52,411 bases of DNA from Bacillota bacterium (lineage in GTDB: Bacteria; Bacillota; Clostridia; Lachnospirales; Lachnospiraceae), in NCBI GenBank assembly GCA_023439125.1, contig JAEXOU010000002.1, positions 1-52,411 of the forward strand, given 5' to 3'. The notes below the pieces were generated by a model. That model was not told the DNA's origin and searched no databases. It worked only from the letters and a program-made list of their open reading frames with translations. How positions within the stretch are numbered: the stretch's first letter is position 1; the number at the start of each line of letters is the position of its first letter. Position numbers and translations under genes: made by a program. Below, in pieces: positions 1 to 9,445 of the stretch.

Positions 1-2
1 CA

Positions 3-128
3 GAACAGGTTGAAAGCTTGGTGCAAACTATGAGTTTATTTAGTGAAGATAGCTTAGTTGAAACCGTATTACCAGAGAAACAAGAACAAGCAACAGAGAA
101 TAATTTACAAATGTGGATTCAAGAATAA
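3..128 (+). CDS. C-terminal tail of a probable type I secreted protein (5' end outside window)
   Basis: An open frame enters from the left edge and stops at TAA 126-128, leaving 41 residues. The tail contains LVQTMSLF and ends in NNLQMWIQE. Many RTX-type type I secretion substrates carry an L(I/V)QAMA(A/S)F-like motif shortly before the C-terminus and finish with a short N-W-containing end, and this tail matches that pattern. It lies directly upstream of an HlyB/HlyD pair, where a cognate substrate is often encoded. The assignment as the exported substrate is inferred from the tail motif and position. The body of the protein is not visible, so RTX or other repeats cannot be checked. Confidence 0.5.
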   Translation, partial: EQVESLVQTMSLFSEDSLVETVLPEKQEQATENNLQMWIQE

Positions 129-144
129 TATATGAAGTGATGAA

Positions 145-186
145 CTATAGTAGAGCTGTTGCCTTAGACGGACAACTCTACTATAG
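145..186 (+). terminator. Stem-loop between substrate gene and transporter genes
   Basis: CTATAGTAGAG (145-155) pairs perfectly with CTCTACTATAG (176-186), and a few further pairs form inside. There is no T-run, so it is probably a partial attenuator or an mRNA-processing stem-loop rather than a full terminator. Such hairpins often keep transporter expression below that of the exported substrate. Confidence 0.5.
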
Positions 187-219
187 TCAAATGATTAAAT
201 ATTAGAGGGGATAAATGAA

Positions 220-2337
220 ATGGAAGAAACCAAGGACTCTGGATTACATTGTCTAATGTTAATTGCTACTTATTATGGAATACCAGCTGATGAAGAACAT
301 ATTAGGCATACAGAAACACTGCAGGGCAGATTACTAACAACGGATGATATCATTCGCTGTGCAAAAAAAATGAAGTTAAAAGCAAAAGCGACATCAATTC
401 GGGCGACATCAATTCACAAAATGACGCTTCCTGCAATTGTAAAATTACGTAATAATGAATATGGAATTATTGCGAAAGCGGATGAAACAAAAATAATCTT
501 TTTAAATGCTTTTGATAAAGTACCTCAGGTATTAAGTATAGATCAGATGAATGATATTTGGTCAGGGGAAATCATATTAACGATTCCAAGAAACTATGAA
601 TCCAGGGATATTAAATTTGGTGTAAAGTGGTTTATTCCAACTATTATTAAATATAAAAAGCCGCTCATTGATGTTTTGATTGCTTCATTTGTTATTCAAT
701 TACTAATGATATGCTCACCATTAATAACACAATCCGTAATTGACAAGGTTTTAGTCCATAATAGTCTTTCAACTCTTGACGTTTTGGCTATTGGACTTGT
801 CACTATTACAATTTTTGAGACAATCTTATCAATTGCTAAAGGATATGTATTTACTCATACTACAAGTCGAATAGATGTTATATTAAGTTGTCGATTATTT
901 CATCACTTGTTTAAATTACCTTTACGTTACTTTGAATCTAGAAGAATTGGAGATACTATTGCTAGAGTGCGAGAACTTGAAAACATTAGAAGATTTTTAA
1001 CTGGCGTGCCGATGACAACCCTTCTAGATAGTATGTTCATTATTGTATACATAATATTGCTTTTTTTCTATAATGTTAAATTAACATTTATATTGCTACT
1101 ATCCTTACCATTATTGGCATTAGTATCCATTATAATAACACCAATCTTAAAATCATTTCTTGATGAGAAATTCAATGCTGGAGCAGAATCACAATCTTAT
1201 CTAGTAGAAGCAGTGACGGGGGTTCAAACAATTAAGTCATTTGCAGTAGAACCTTCAGTACAAAAAAAATGGGAAGGCTTACTTGCAAATTATACTAAAG
1301 CAGGTTTTAAAACATCAAATCTTTCCAATTCAGCTGGAGCAGTTGCTCAATTAATACAGAAAACCTTCGATATTTTAATTTTATACTTTGGAGCTAAAAC
1401 GGTCATTGCAGGTGAAATGTCGGTTGGACAGATGGTTGCCTTTCGTATGCTTGCGGGAAGAGTGAGTCAACCAGTATTGAGACTTGTTCAGATTTGGCAG
1501 GATTTTCAACAGACGGCTCTTTCAATTAAGCGTGTAGGAGATATTTTTAATACAAAACCTGAACCAACAATGGATGGAACCAAAACTCGGTTGCCAAAAT
1601 TAACTGGTAAAATTGAGTTTGATCGTGTAAGTTTTCGTTATCGGCCAGATGCACCGGAAGTAATAAAGAATATGAGTATGACTATAAATCCCAATAATGT
1701 GATAGGTATAGTAGGCCGAAGCGGATCTGGAAAGAGTACTGTGTCGAAATTAGTACAAAGACTTTATATTCCAGAAGGTGGGAAAATCATGATTGATGGG
1801 ATTGATTTGGCATTAATTGATCCTCTATGGCTAAGAAGCCAGATTGGAGTTGTATTACAAGAGAATTTTTTGTTTAATGCAAGTGTTCGGGACAATATTG
1901 CACTACAAAATCCATCAGCGAATATAGATGATATTGTAAGAGTTGCCAAAATAGCAGGTGCACATGAATTCATATTAGAACTTAGTGAAGGTTATGATAC
2001 AATGGTTGGAGAAAAGGGAACGGGGTTATCAGGTGGTCAAAAACAAAGAATTGCAATTGCAAGAGCATTACTTACTAATCCTAAAATATTGATTTTTGAT
2101 GAAGCAACTTCAGCATTAGATTATGAATCTGAAAGCATAATTCAAAATAATCTTAAAAAAATATGTCAAGACAGAACGGTTCTCATTATTGCTCATAGGT
2201 TATCAACTCTTAAAGATGCGGATTCGATTATGGTCGTTGATCGGGGACAAATTGTTGAATATGGACCAAAAGAAGAATTGGTAAATCAAAAAGGACTGTA
2301 TTATCACTTGTTACAACAACAGAATGTAAATAAGTAA
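220..2337 (+). CDS. HlyB-type ABC exporter with degenerate C39-like domain
   Basis: Predicted inner-membrane ATP-driven exporter of a type I secretion-like system. Residues 1-125 form a peptidase-C39-like domain. The usual DCG is DSG at residues 6-8, so the catalytic Cys is Ser7, and the segment where the active-site His should sit reads EYGIIAK. It therefore looks like the non-cleaving substrate-docking domain of HlyB rather than a bacteriocin leader peptidase. An ABC membrane domain follows (about 150-440). The nucleotide-binding domain has Walker A GRSGSGKST (499-507), LSGGQ (603-607), Walker B Asp627-Glu628 and an AHRLS H-loop. The length of 705 matches HlyB-family proteins. GAGGGG lies 9-10 bases before the ATG. 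The HlyD gene follows after 12 bases. Confidence 0.9.
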   Translation: MEETKDSGLHCLMLIATYYGIPADEEHIRHTETLQGRLLTTDDIIRCAKKMKLKAKATSIRATSIHKMTLPAIVKLRNNEYGIIAKADETKIIFLNAFDKVPQVLSIDQMNDIWSGEIILTIPRNYESRDIKFGVKWFIPTIIKYKKPLIDVLIASFVIQLLMICSPLITQSVIDKVLVHNSLSTLDVLAIGLVTITIFETILSIAKGYVFTHTTSRIDVILSCRLFHHLFKLPLRYFESRRIGDTIARVRELENIRRFLTGVPMTTLLDSMFIIVYIILLFFYNVKLTFILLLSLPLLALVSIIITPILKSFLDEKFNAGAESQSYLVEAVTGVQTIKSFAVEPSVQKKWEGLLANYTKAGFKTSNLSNSAGAVAQLIQKTFDILILYFGAKTVIAGEMSVGQMVAFRMLAGRVSQPVLRLVQIWQDFQQTALSIKRVGDIFNTKPEPTMDGTKTRLPKLTGKIEFDRVSFRYRPDAPEVIKNMSMTINPNNVIGIVGRSGSGKSTVSKLVQRLYIPEGGKIMIDGIDLALIDPLWLRSQIGVVLQENFLFNASVRDNIALQNPSANIDDIVRVAKIAGAHEFILELSEGYDTMVGEKGTGLSGGQKQRIAIARALLTNPKILIFDEATSALDYESESIIQNNLKKICQDRTVLIIAHRLSTLKDADSIMVVDRGQIVEYGPKEELVNQKGLYYHLLQQQNVNK

Positions 2338-2349
2338 GGGGAATGATAA

Positions 2350-3861
2350 ATGTTTAAATCACATAGAAGAAAAGAAAAAAAATTACAGAATCAGTTCTTA
2401 CCGGAAGCTTTAGAATTAGTAGAGAAACCCGCATCACCAATTGGTAGGTTTACAATTTGGATAGTAACTATACTGTTATTAGCTATTGTTTTTTGGTCGA
2501 TTGTTGGTAGGGTAGATGAAACTGCGACAGCTAAAGGGAAAATCGTGACATCTGATGGCTTACAAGAAATTCAAGCATCGAAATCTGGAAGTGTAGTTAA
2601 AATAAATATATCTGAAGGTAGTCATGTCAAAGAAGGAGAAATTCTCTATGTTCTTGATGATACGATCGAACAGGCAAACTACGAGTACCTGATAGAGAAT
2701 AGAGAACAGATTCTATTTACAATAGAACTGTTAGATTTGCTATCAAAGGGAGAGAATATTGAAGAATATGAGTTAGCTGATTTAGACCAAGAACAGAAGA
2801 GCATTTTAACTAAATATAAGGCTACAGTAGCTGAATATAAAAATAATGAAGTTGTATATTATAATGCAATTGAGACTGTAAAACAAGAGTTACAAGTTAC
2901 TATGAATGAAGTAGAAAAACTTACAAATGAACTAAAAGTAAAAGAAGATGAGAAAACAAAAGTGCTAGAGTTTTATGAAAATGAAAGCGAAGAGCAAAAA
3001 CAATTAAGCTCAATAGCTAAAAAAATTGAATTTACTTCTCAAGAAGTGGAAGATTATAAAATTTTGTATGATTGTGGCGCTATAGCAAAGGCAGAACTAG
3101 AAAAAAAATTACAAGAATTAGAATCACTTAATGATTCTTATGATATTCAAGAACAAAGGGTGAAACAGGAAAAATTTACTCAAGATAATGCGTTGCTCAA
3201 TATAAATTACGAGATAAATGATCTAAAGAAACAAATAGATATATATAAGATTTCTGTTACTACAAAAGAATTATTAATTGAGCAGGAAGAAGCAAAGAAA
3301 CTCACTATGCAAGAGAACTATAAGAAAATTATGCAAAATGACTTAATAGAAAAAAAGAATGAATTTTCTAAGAATGAATTAATGATTATAGAGAGTGAAA
3401 AGCAGAAGAATGATATGTTTATAAAAGCGCCTTGTGATGGTTTAGTATTTCAAATGAAAGTTAAGACGGTTGGAGGAGTTTTTTTGGCAGGAGACACTAT
3501 AATCAGTATCGTTCCAGATTCTTCGTCAGTTCAGATGGAAGCCTTTGTTTTGAATCGAGATATTGGAAATGTATATGTTAATCAGGAAGTTTTTATTAAG
3601 CTTGATTCTTATAATTATCAAAAATATGGGCGAGTAAAGGGGGTAATAAGCTATATTGGCCCAGATGCTATGGTAGATGATAAATTGGGATTAGTATATA
3701 AGGTGAAAATTGAAATAGATGATGATAGTTACAATCATAGTATAGATTTAATGAATGGTTTATCAGGGACGGTGGAGATTAAATTAGGTGAAAGAAGAAT
3801 TATAGAGTTTTTTCTAGAACCAATTATTGACATGTTTGATGAAAGTTTAAAAGTCAGTTAG
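2350..3861 (+). CDS. HlyD-type membrane fusion protein
   Basis: Adaptor subunit that would join the ABC exporter to an outer component. A short basic N-terminus is followed by one membrane segment (about 34-53). Next comes a lipoyl/barrel half-motif with SGSVVKINISEGSHVKEGE, then a long Gln/Glu/Lys-rich coiled-coil hairpin (about 110-355). The second lipoyl half starts at IKAPCDGLVFQMKVKTVGG, and a beta-barrel region closes the protein. The length of 503 is within the HlyD range. AGGGGAAT precedes the ATG, and the gene sits tightly behind the ABC transporter. The domain order is the classic type I secretion adaptor order, with a coiled coil of the length used to reach a TolC-like partner. Confidence 0.88.
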   Translation: MFKSHRRKEKKLQNQFLPEALELVEKPASPIGRFTIWIVTILLLAIVFWSIVGRVDETATAKGKIVTSDGLQEIQASKSGSVVKINISEGSHVKEGEILYVLDDTIEQANYEYLIENREQILFTIELLDLLSKGENIEEYELADLDQEQKSILTKYKATVAEYKNNEVVYYNAIETVKQELQVTMNEVEKLTNELKVKEDEKTKVLEFYENESEEQKQLSSIAKKIEFTSQEVEDYKILYDCGAIAKAELEKKLQELESLNDSYDIQEQRVKQEKFTQDNALLNINYEINDLKKQIDIYKISVTTKELLIEQEEAKKLTMQENYKKIMQNDLIEKKNEFSKNELMIIESEKQKNDMFIKAPCDGLVFQMKVKTVGGVFLAGDTIISIVPDSSSVQMEAFVLNRDIGNVYVNQEVFIKLDSYNYQKYGRVKGVISYIGPDAMVDDKLGLVYKVKIEIDDDSYNHSIDLMNGLSGTVEIKLGERRIIEFFLEPIIDMFDESLKVS

Positions 3862-3895
3862 AGGCTAATACATATGCTTCTATATGGAGGTTAAG

Positions 3896-5002
3896 ATGCT
3901 TAATCATAAAAAATTGAAATACATTGTACTTATCATGTGCTACATAATGCTTACTGGATTTTCTTATATGACACAAAAACCTATGGGACATGAAAATATA
4001 ACTAATGAAATCATTGAAGAATTTAAGAAAAACTCTTCGGACTATGTTATTATTCCTTATGAAGTTCAAAAAAATATCTATTTATATAATGAGTATTTAG
4101 AAAACTATAATAAGGCCTTAGAGAATTCAAAGGACACTATGTATACAGATGAATACAAAGATCAACAGTTTTTACAGGCTCAAGATTACTTATTGTCTGC
4201 TAATACTTTAAAAAATTATGTAGACAATCAGGATAAGATAGTAAAGCAGTTACAAGATAAAGAAGTCTATCATATAGTTGATAAATATTTACAATGTTCA
4301 GTTTATGTAGAACAGGAGAATTATTATGAGATTCAATATCAACAAGAAGTCGCCGAATTAGATATATTGACTAGTAAATATAAATTAGGGTATGCCACGA
4401 GATTGGAGGTACTAGAGAAAAAGGCAAAACTAGAAGAAAGTAAAGCTAATATAGAAATATGTAAGTTAAAACTTGAACAGCTTGAAGAAGAAATTAAAGA
4501 ACAATGTGCTTTAGAGTCATTTAAAATTGCTGAAATAGATAATTCAGATTTATTATTAGGTTATAATGACTATATTAATGTATATTTGCAAAATTATGAA
4601 TACTTAAATTACGATTATACGATTAATGCTTATAATCAATACTTAACTGATATTAGTACTAAATCAAGTATTAGTACAAATTTAATTGAAAAAATAAAAA
4701 ATCAGATAGAGATTACGAAATTAGAGAGAAGCATTTATGCTAGTAATATTAAGAAATATGTCAAAGAAGAGATTAATCAATATAAAGTGGCAGAACAAAA
4801 TCTGAAAAGCAAAAAAATGGAACTCAAATATATTCAATCAAAGTTAACACAGTATACTAATCTATTGGAAGAAGGGAAAATTACTCCTATAGAGGTGGCA
4901 AGAATAAATACACAAGAGGCATTAATTGAAAGTGAGATTGCATCACTATATTATAGCAAACTTGCTATTTATTATAAACTAACCTATACGGTTATGGAGT
5001 AA
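3896..5002 (+). CDS. TolC-like alpha-helical exported protein, third gene of the secretion operon
   Basis: The frame is open from 3884, but GGAGG at 3886-3890 fits the ATG at 3896, giving 368 residues. An N-terminal hydrophobic segment, about residues 5-21, reads as a signal or anchor without a lipobox. The rest is almost wholly charged helix. Two stretches look like the repeated TolC/OMF signature: YKLGYATRLEVLEKKAKLEE and, near the end, TNLLEEGKITPIEVARINTQ. Both have the Y/L-x-x-G-x-(I/A)-T/S-x-x-(E)V spacing of outer-membrane-factor hairpins. Family membership is an inference. No beta-strand-rich insertion expected for a membrane barrel is obvious, so it may be a helical wall-spanning conduit. 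Its place right after the HlyD gene supports a role in the same export complex. Confidence 0.6.
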   Translation: MLNHKKLKYIVLIMCYIMLTGFSYMTQKPMGHENITNEIIEEFKKNSSDYVIIPYEVQKNIYLYNEYLENYNKALENSKDTMYTDEYKDQQFLQAQDYLLSANTLKNYVDNQDKIVKQLQDKEVYHIVDKYLQCSVYVEQENYYEIQYQQEVAELDILTSKYKLGYATRLEVLEKKAKLEESKANIEICKLKLEQLEEEIKEQCALESFKIAEIDNSDLLLGYNDYINVYLQNYEYLNYDYTINAYNQYLTDISTKSSISTNLIEKIKNQIEITKLERSIYASNIKKYVKEEINQYKVAEQNLKSKKMELKYIQSKLTQYTNLLEEGKITPIEVARINTQEALIESEIASLYYSKLAIYYKLTYTVME

Positions 5003-5106
5003 ACACTTCATAATACCTAAGAATAATATCTTTAATCAGTATGATTTTTTGTTTGTAAATAAGACTGAATGCAATTAATTTAGCGGTCTTAACTTTATGG
5101 AGAAGT

Positions 5107-5149
5107 AAAACACCTCTAATGCTATATTGAATGCATTGAGGTGTTTTTT
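5107..5149 (+). terminator. Rho-independent terminator of the secretion operon
   Basis: AAAACACCTC (5107-5116) pairs with GAGGTGTTTTTT (5138-5149). The inner AATGC/GCATT extends the stem with one bulged T. It lies about 100 bases after the TolC-like gene and, read in reverse, can also serve the converging gene at 5192. Confidence 0.85.
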
Positions 5150-5191
5150 ACTCTGTTCGTTAGTAACCCTATTAATTTTAGTTCTTTCTCA

Positions 5192-6214
5192 TTAATCAAC
5201 TACAGGTGCTTTGAAAATTTTTAATTCTCCTGAACTTGGATTATAAGCATATGTATTTGTTTCATCATAATCACGGAAGAAAACATATTTTGATGTTACA
5301 TGAATATTTTTGTAATTTCCATCCAGAATTGTCTCAGTGACACCAGATGTAAGGTCAAGTTTACAAAGGCGGTTGTTAGCTCCTCCATCCACCTGATAAT
5401 AAATTGTATTGCCATCTGCACTTATATTATAAAAAGAACAAGAGTCTTCCGTCAAAGTAACTGGTTCCTGCGATGAGTAATCAAGAAAACATAAAGCATA
5501 GTCATCAGCTAAGGAGATAAAATAAATTCCTTTTTCAGTAGCAATTGGCATATAACAGTTTCCAGCATAAACAATGGAATCTCTCTTGGTTTCCACGTCC
5601 ATTGCATGGATATTATGATCTTTACCTACACCAGCGTAGTAAAGATAACCTTTATAGTAGGAAGCAGGAAGAATAGGATCATCGCTAATCTTATTTTCAT
5701 TCTTTGCATCAATTCCAACCTCGTAAAGGGTAGTACCTGTGCTTTCCGTATAATGTTGATAAAGAATACGGTTTCCATATAGACTTAATAGTCCATTTGG
5801 CTCTCTGTATAACAAAAATAGATTTTTACCATTATGTTTGATTCGATAGATACCACGGTTATAGAAGATAAAGATATTCTGGCTAGGTTCTTCCTTTGCA
5901 TAGTTAATTCTAGAATAGTATATGTAGTTGGAATCAACATTTATGTAACAGGCTTTATCGGTACTGAGCTTCTCTATATCTGTGAAATTAGAATTCATAC
6001 AGTAGAGGGCTCCATCATCTTCAAAATTACTAAAATAAATACGCCCACCTTGCTCACAGAATAGTCCTCCATTGTAAAGATTACCAGCTGTATTACCGAC
6101 GACTTGTTCCTCGTTATATATCGTACGACGACTAAACTTTAAAACTATGAATACAACAATTATGATAAATGCAAGCAATATGAATACGAAATTACGTTTG
6201 TATTTCTGCTTCAT
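5192..6214 (-). CDS. Membrane-anchored DUF5050-type beta-propeller protein
   Basis: The ATG at 6214 is chosen because a GGGGG ribosome site lies just upstream, giving 340 residues. The frame stays open to 6271 but with no ribosome site. A basic start (MKQKYKRN) leads into one transmembrane helix (about 8-27). Outside the membrane there are repeated blades with motifs such as GGRIYFSN, NYIYYSR, KGYLYYAG, NTIYYQVD and SKYVFFRD. This is the pattern of DUF5050 / prolow-density-lipoprotein-like propellers common on Clostridia surfaces. No catalytic residues are apparent. A sensing or binding role is likely but unproven. It is transcribed alone and converges with the secretion operon. Confidence 0.7.
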   Translation of the reverse strand: MKQKYKRNFVFILLAFIIIVVFIVLKFSRRTIYNEEQVVGNTAGNLYNGGLFCEQGGRIYFSNFEDDGALYCMNSNFTDIEKLSTDKACYINVDSNYIYYSRINYAKEEPSQNIFIFYNRGIYRIKHNGKNLFLLYREPNGLLSLYGNRILYQHYTESTGTTLYEVGIDAKNENKISDDPILPASYYKGYLYYAGVGKDHNIHAMDVETKRDSIVYAGNCYMPIATEKGIYFISLADDYALCFLDYSSQEPVTLTEDSCSFYNISADGNTIYYQVDGGANNRLCKLDLTSGVTETILDGNYKNIHVTSKYVFFRDYDETNTYAYNPSSGELKIFKAPVVD

Positions 6215-6284
6215 CAAAATTCCCCCTTTTTCTTGTAATTTAATTATAAAACGATTGAAAATAAAGTGCAAGAGAAAGGATGGG

Positions 6285-6313
6285 TTGCAAAAAGATAATC
6301 GGTTATATATAAT
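6285..6313 (+). promoter_or_regulatory. Sigma-A-type promoter for pheA
   Basis: TTGCAA (6285-6290), a 17-base spacer and TATAAT (6308-6313), placed 43 bases before the pheA start codon. Confidence 0.75.
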
Positions 6314-6355
6314 AAGAAAGATATGGAAATGTTGTGAATAATGGAGGAAAGCAAA

Positions 6356-7489
6356 ATGGTTGATTTGCAGAATTGCAGGCAGAAAATCGATGAAATTGAT
6401 AAACAGATTGTTGAATTATTTGAGCAACGAATGAAGGTATCAACTGAAGTAGCTAAGTTTAAAATAAATAGTGGGAAGCAAGTTCTAGATCAAGCAAGAG
6501 AAGAACAAAAACTGAATGCAGTTGAGGAATTAGTAAAGAATGAATATAATCGTCATGCTGTACGTGAATTATTTACACAGATTATGTCGATGAGTAGAAA
6601 ACTACAATATTCTATGATGAACTCGGATCAAAATCGTGGATTTCAACGGATACAATCGATACCAAAGACGAAGGATACAAAAGTTGTATTTTTTGGTACT
6701 CATGGATCTTATACTGAGCAAGCGATGGAAGAATGTTTCGGCACTGAGATTACCAGCTTTCCAGCTGCAACCTTTTACGAGGTTATGACTGCAGTGGCAG
6801 AAAAAAGGGCAGACTACGGGGTATTACCAATTGAAAATACAACAACTGGTGGCATTGATGATATTTATGATCTTTTAGTGGAATTTGACAATCACATTAT
6901 TGCAGAACATGTGATAAAAGTAGAGCAATCATTGCTAGCTTTGCCAGGTACGAAACTAGAGGATATAAGAAAAGTATATTCCCATCCGCAAGCAATCCTT
7001 CAGAGTCGTAAGTTTTTAGAACAGCATCCATACATTCAGGTTGTGGAAGAAGGAAGTACTGCCAGCTGTGCAAAAAAAGTATTAGAGGATAAAGATATGT
7101 CACAAGCAGCAATCGCAAGTATTCGAGCTGCGAAGACTTATGGATTGGAAGTATTAGCCCCACACATTAATTATGAACATGTGAACTCAACACGATTCAT
7201 TATTATATCAAATAAAAAAGAGTATTGTGAAAATGCAGATAAGATGAGCATATGCTTCTCCTTACTACATGAAAGTGGAACATTATATAATATGCTTTCT
7301 CATATCATATATAATGACTTGAATATGTCAAAGATTGAATCTCGCCCTCTTGCTGGTAAGAAATTTGAATATCGATTTTTCGTTGATTTTGATGGTTGCA
7401 TTGAGGATGCAGGAGTGATTAACGCATTGAGAGGTATTGAGGCAGAAGCATTACAGATGAAAATACTTGGAAATTATCATACAGTTTAG
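6356..7489 (+). CDS. pheA: Bifunctional chorismate mutase / prephenate dehydratase
   Basis: Converts chorismate through prephenate to phenylpyruvate in phenylalanine synthesis. GGAGG at 6343-6347 fits the ATG at 6356, eight bases on, rather than the in-frame ATG at 6341, giving 377 residues. An AroQ-type chorismate mutase helix bundle comes first (about 1-90, with RQKIDEIDKQIVELFEQR). The prephenate dehydratase domain follows (about 105-285) with GSYTEQA, PIENTTTGGIDDIYDLL and the NSTRF motif. A C-terminal ACT domain (about 290-375) carries the ESRP phenylalanine-binding motif, so feedback inhibition is expected. The domain order and length match clostridial PheA. It is a single-gene unit with its own promoter. 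Confidence 0.95.
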   Translation: MVDLQNCRQKIDEIDKQIVELFEQRMKVSTEVAKFKINSGKQVLDQAREEQKLNAVEELVKNEYNRHAVRELFTQIMSMSRKLQYSMMNSDQNRGFQRIQSIPKTKDTKVVFFGTHGSYTEQAMEECFGTEITSFPAATFYEVMTAVAEKRADYGVLPIENTTTGGIDDIYDLLVEFDNHIIAEHVIKVEQSLLALPGTKLEDIRKVYSHPQAILQSRKFLEQHPYIQVVEEGSTASCAKKVLEDKDMSQAAIASIRAAKTYGLEVLAPHINYEHVNSTRFIIISNKKEYCENADKMSICFSLLHESGTLYNMLSHIIYNDLNMSKIESRPLAGKKFEYRFFVDFDGCIEDAGVINALRGIEAEALQMKILGNYHTV

Positions 7490-7656
7490 TTAAGTAAAGA
7501 GTCTATATTTTCACACTTACTTCATTTTCTAATCACAATTCCTACACAAACGCTTGTTATAATTTACTCATAAGTTAAATAAAGATAAAGTTCAGACAAC
7601 ACAATATGGTATAACCAGTTAATCATATGGAATTGTATTGGAAAGGAGAAATAATT

Positions 7657-9285
7657 ATGAATGATGAAATGAAACAAAACAATTATAATGATAACAGTGA
7701 GAAAATGAATACTATCCCAACACCACAAGAGATAGGGAAGGAATCACATCAGCCAAACTTCATACTGAAACCAAATGTAGATGCGATGGATTCTAGTAAT
7801 GTAACTGTAGAAACTGGTACTTATGATGCGAATGAGATGAAAGAGATCCGTAATGAGAAAGTAACTCACAATTCTAATTATGCTCAGGATAGCAATTATG
7901 GTCAGAATAGCAACTATAATCAGGAAACTAATTATAGTCAGGCTTATTATCAGGAACAGACTCCAATACAGAACAGGGTACCTGATTATGACCCAATGAG
8001 TTCTTACTATATGGATAATCAATTTGTTGATTCGACTCCTAAGAAAGATAAGAAAAAGGGCCGTCGCACGACACGTTTCTTTAAAAAATCAATCGCTTTC
8101 GTATCTGCCGCAGCATTGTTCGGTGTAATCGCTGGAGCATGTTTTCAAGGAGTAGCTTATTTAAGTAATAAAGAACCGAAATCTAATCAGCTTTCTGTTG
8201 CTTTAAAACCTTTTAATGAATTTGATCATTATGATAACGCTGAAAATAATGATACATCTCAAAATGGAACAGTAGTACAGACAAATTCGAACTCAGCTGT
8301 TATCGCTACCGATGTATCTGATGTAGTAGCAAATGTTATGCCAGCAATTGTGGCAATTAATTGCACAACTACAATGACTGAATATGACTTTTTTGGTCGA
8401 CAGTTTGAAAGTGAAGTAAGCGGCAGTGGTTCTGGTATTATCATTGGGCAAAATGATGATGAGCTTTTGATTGCAACGAATAATCACGTAGTTGAAGGTG
8501 CGAAAGCACTTGAAATTGTATTCGCAGATGATACAAAAGCATTGGCTACCATCAGAGGAACAGAGCCTAATTTTGACTTGGCAGTTGTAACAGTTAAGAT
8601 GGAAGATTTATCAAAAGATACTCAGAATAGTATTCGTATTGCAACACTTGGCAATTCTGATTTAGTTAAAACTGGTGAGATGGCAATCGCAATTGGGAAT
8701 GCACTTGGTTATGGCCAATCAGTAACTGTAGGTTATATCAGTGCTTTGAATCGTGAAGTAACAACTGAGAATGCGACTTTAAATCTACTTCAGACTGATG
8801 CAGCAATTAATCCTGGTAACAGTGGAGGTGCCTTAATCAATGCACATGGTGAAATCATTGGTATCAACTCTGTTAAATATGCAAGTACCGATGTAGAAGG
8901 TATTGGTTATGCAATTCCGATCTCCGAAGCGATTCCAATTATTAATGAGTTGATGAACCGTGAAGACTTAGCGGAAGATGAGATGGGTTATCTCGGTATT
9001 ACAGGAAAGAATATTGATGAATCCTTTGCAAATGCATTTAATATGCCAACTGGTATCAGCGTTTATGAAGTAGGTGAAGGTTCTGCCGCTCAAGCTGCTG
9101 GTATTAGAAAAGGTGATATCATCGTTGGTATGAATGGCAAGAAGATTGAAACAATGCAAGACTTACAAAGAACGTTAAGTTATACAAGAGGCGGTACAAA
9201 AGTAACAATCAACCTTAAAGTTCTTGAGAATGGTGAATACATCGAAAAAGATGTAGAAGTAACCTTAGGTTTTCGTAATCAATAA
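7657..9285 (+). CDS. HtrA/DegP-type membrane-anchored serine protease
   Basis: The start at 7657 follows AAAGGAG, giving 542 residues; the frame is open from 7627. The first ~130 residues are cytoplasmic, low-complexity and Asn/Gln/Tyr-rich, with NYGQNSNYNQ-type repeats. Next come a basic patch (KKDKKKGRRTTR) and one transmembrane helix. The trypsin-like domain has the triad His277 (NNHVVEG), Asp307 (NFDLAVV) and Ser389 (GNSGG). A single PDZ domain (about 455-540, with GSAAQAAGIRKGDIIVG) ends the protein. It should degrade or refold damaged proteins outside the membrane. The long Asn/Gln tail is unusual among HtrA proteins, though many Gram-positive homologues have variable N-termini. Confidence 0.93.
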   Translation: MNDEMKQNNYNDNSEKMNTIPTPQEIGKESHQPNFILKPNVDAMDSSNVTVETGTYDANEMKEIRNEKVTHNSNYAQDSNYGQNSNYNQETNYSQAYYQEQTPIQNRVPDYDPMSSYYMDNQFVDSTPKKDKKKGRRTTRFFKKSIAFVSAAALFGVIAGACFQGVAYLSNKEPKSNQLSVALKPFNEFDHYDNAENNDTSQNGTVVQTNSNSAVIATDVSDVVANVMPAIVAINCTTTMTEYDFFGRQFESEVSGSGSGIIIGQNDDELLIATNNHVVEGAKALEIVFADDTKALATIRGTEPNFDLAVVTVKMEDLSKDTQNSIRIATLGNSDLVKTGEMAIAIGNALGYGQSVTVGYISALNREVTTENATLNLLQTDAAINPGNSGGALINAHGEIIGINSVKYASTDVEGIGYAIPISEAIPIINELMNREDLAEDEMGYLGITGKNIDESFANAFNMPTGISVYEVGEGSAAQAAGIRKGDIIVGMNGKKIETMQDLQRTLSYTRGGTKVTINLKVLENGEYIEKDVEVTLGFRNQ

Positions 9286-9293
9286 TTAAATTG

Positions 9294-9341
9294 AAAAGGC
9301 ACTTATGTTTAGTTGAAAAACTAGATGTGGGTGCCTTTTTT
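9294..9341 (+). terminator. Terminator of the HtrA-type gene
   Basis: AAAAGGCAC (9294-9302) pairs with GTGCCTTTTTT (9331-9341). The T-run lies in the + direction, just after the stop codon. Confidence 0.85.
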
Positions 9342-9445
9342 GTGTTCTTTGCTATTGTTTTCTTTGAAAAGTCCATACGGTTTGATTACAAAGACCCGTG
9401 TGGCAAAAGATCCTGAAAAGACACAGACTTTGTTATTTAATTACA

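Noticed and set aside
220..600. Bacteriocin-processing C39 peptidase
   Set aside because: The catalytic Cys is Ser and the His is missing; HlyB-type domain fits better, and no double-glycine peptide gene is seen.
7535..7563. Promoter of the HtrA-type gene
   Set aside because: A TATAAT is present at 7558-7563, but no acceptable -35 was found at the right distance.
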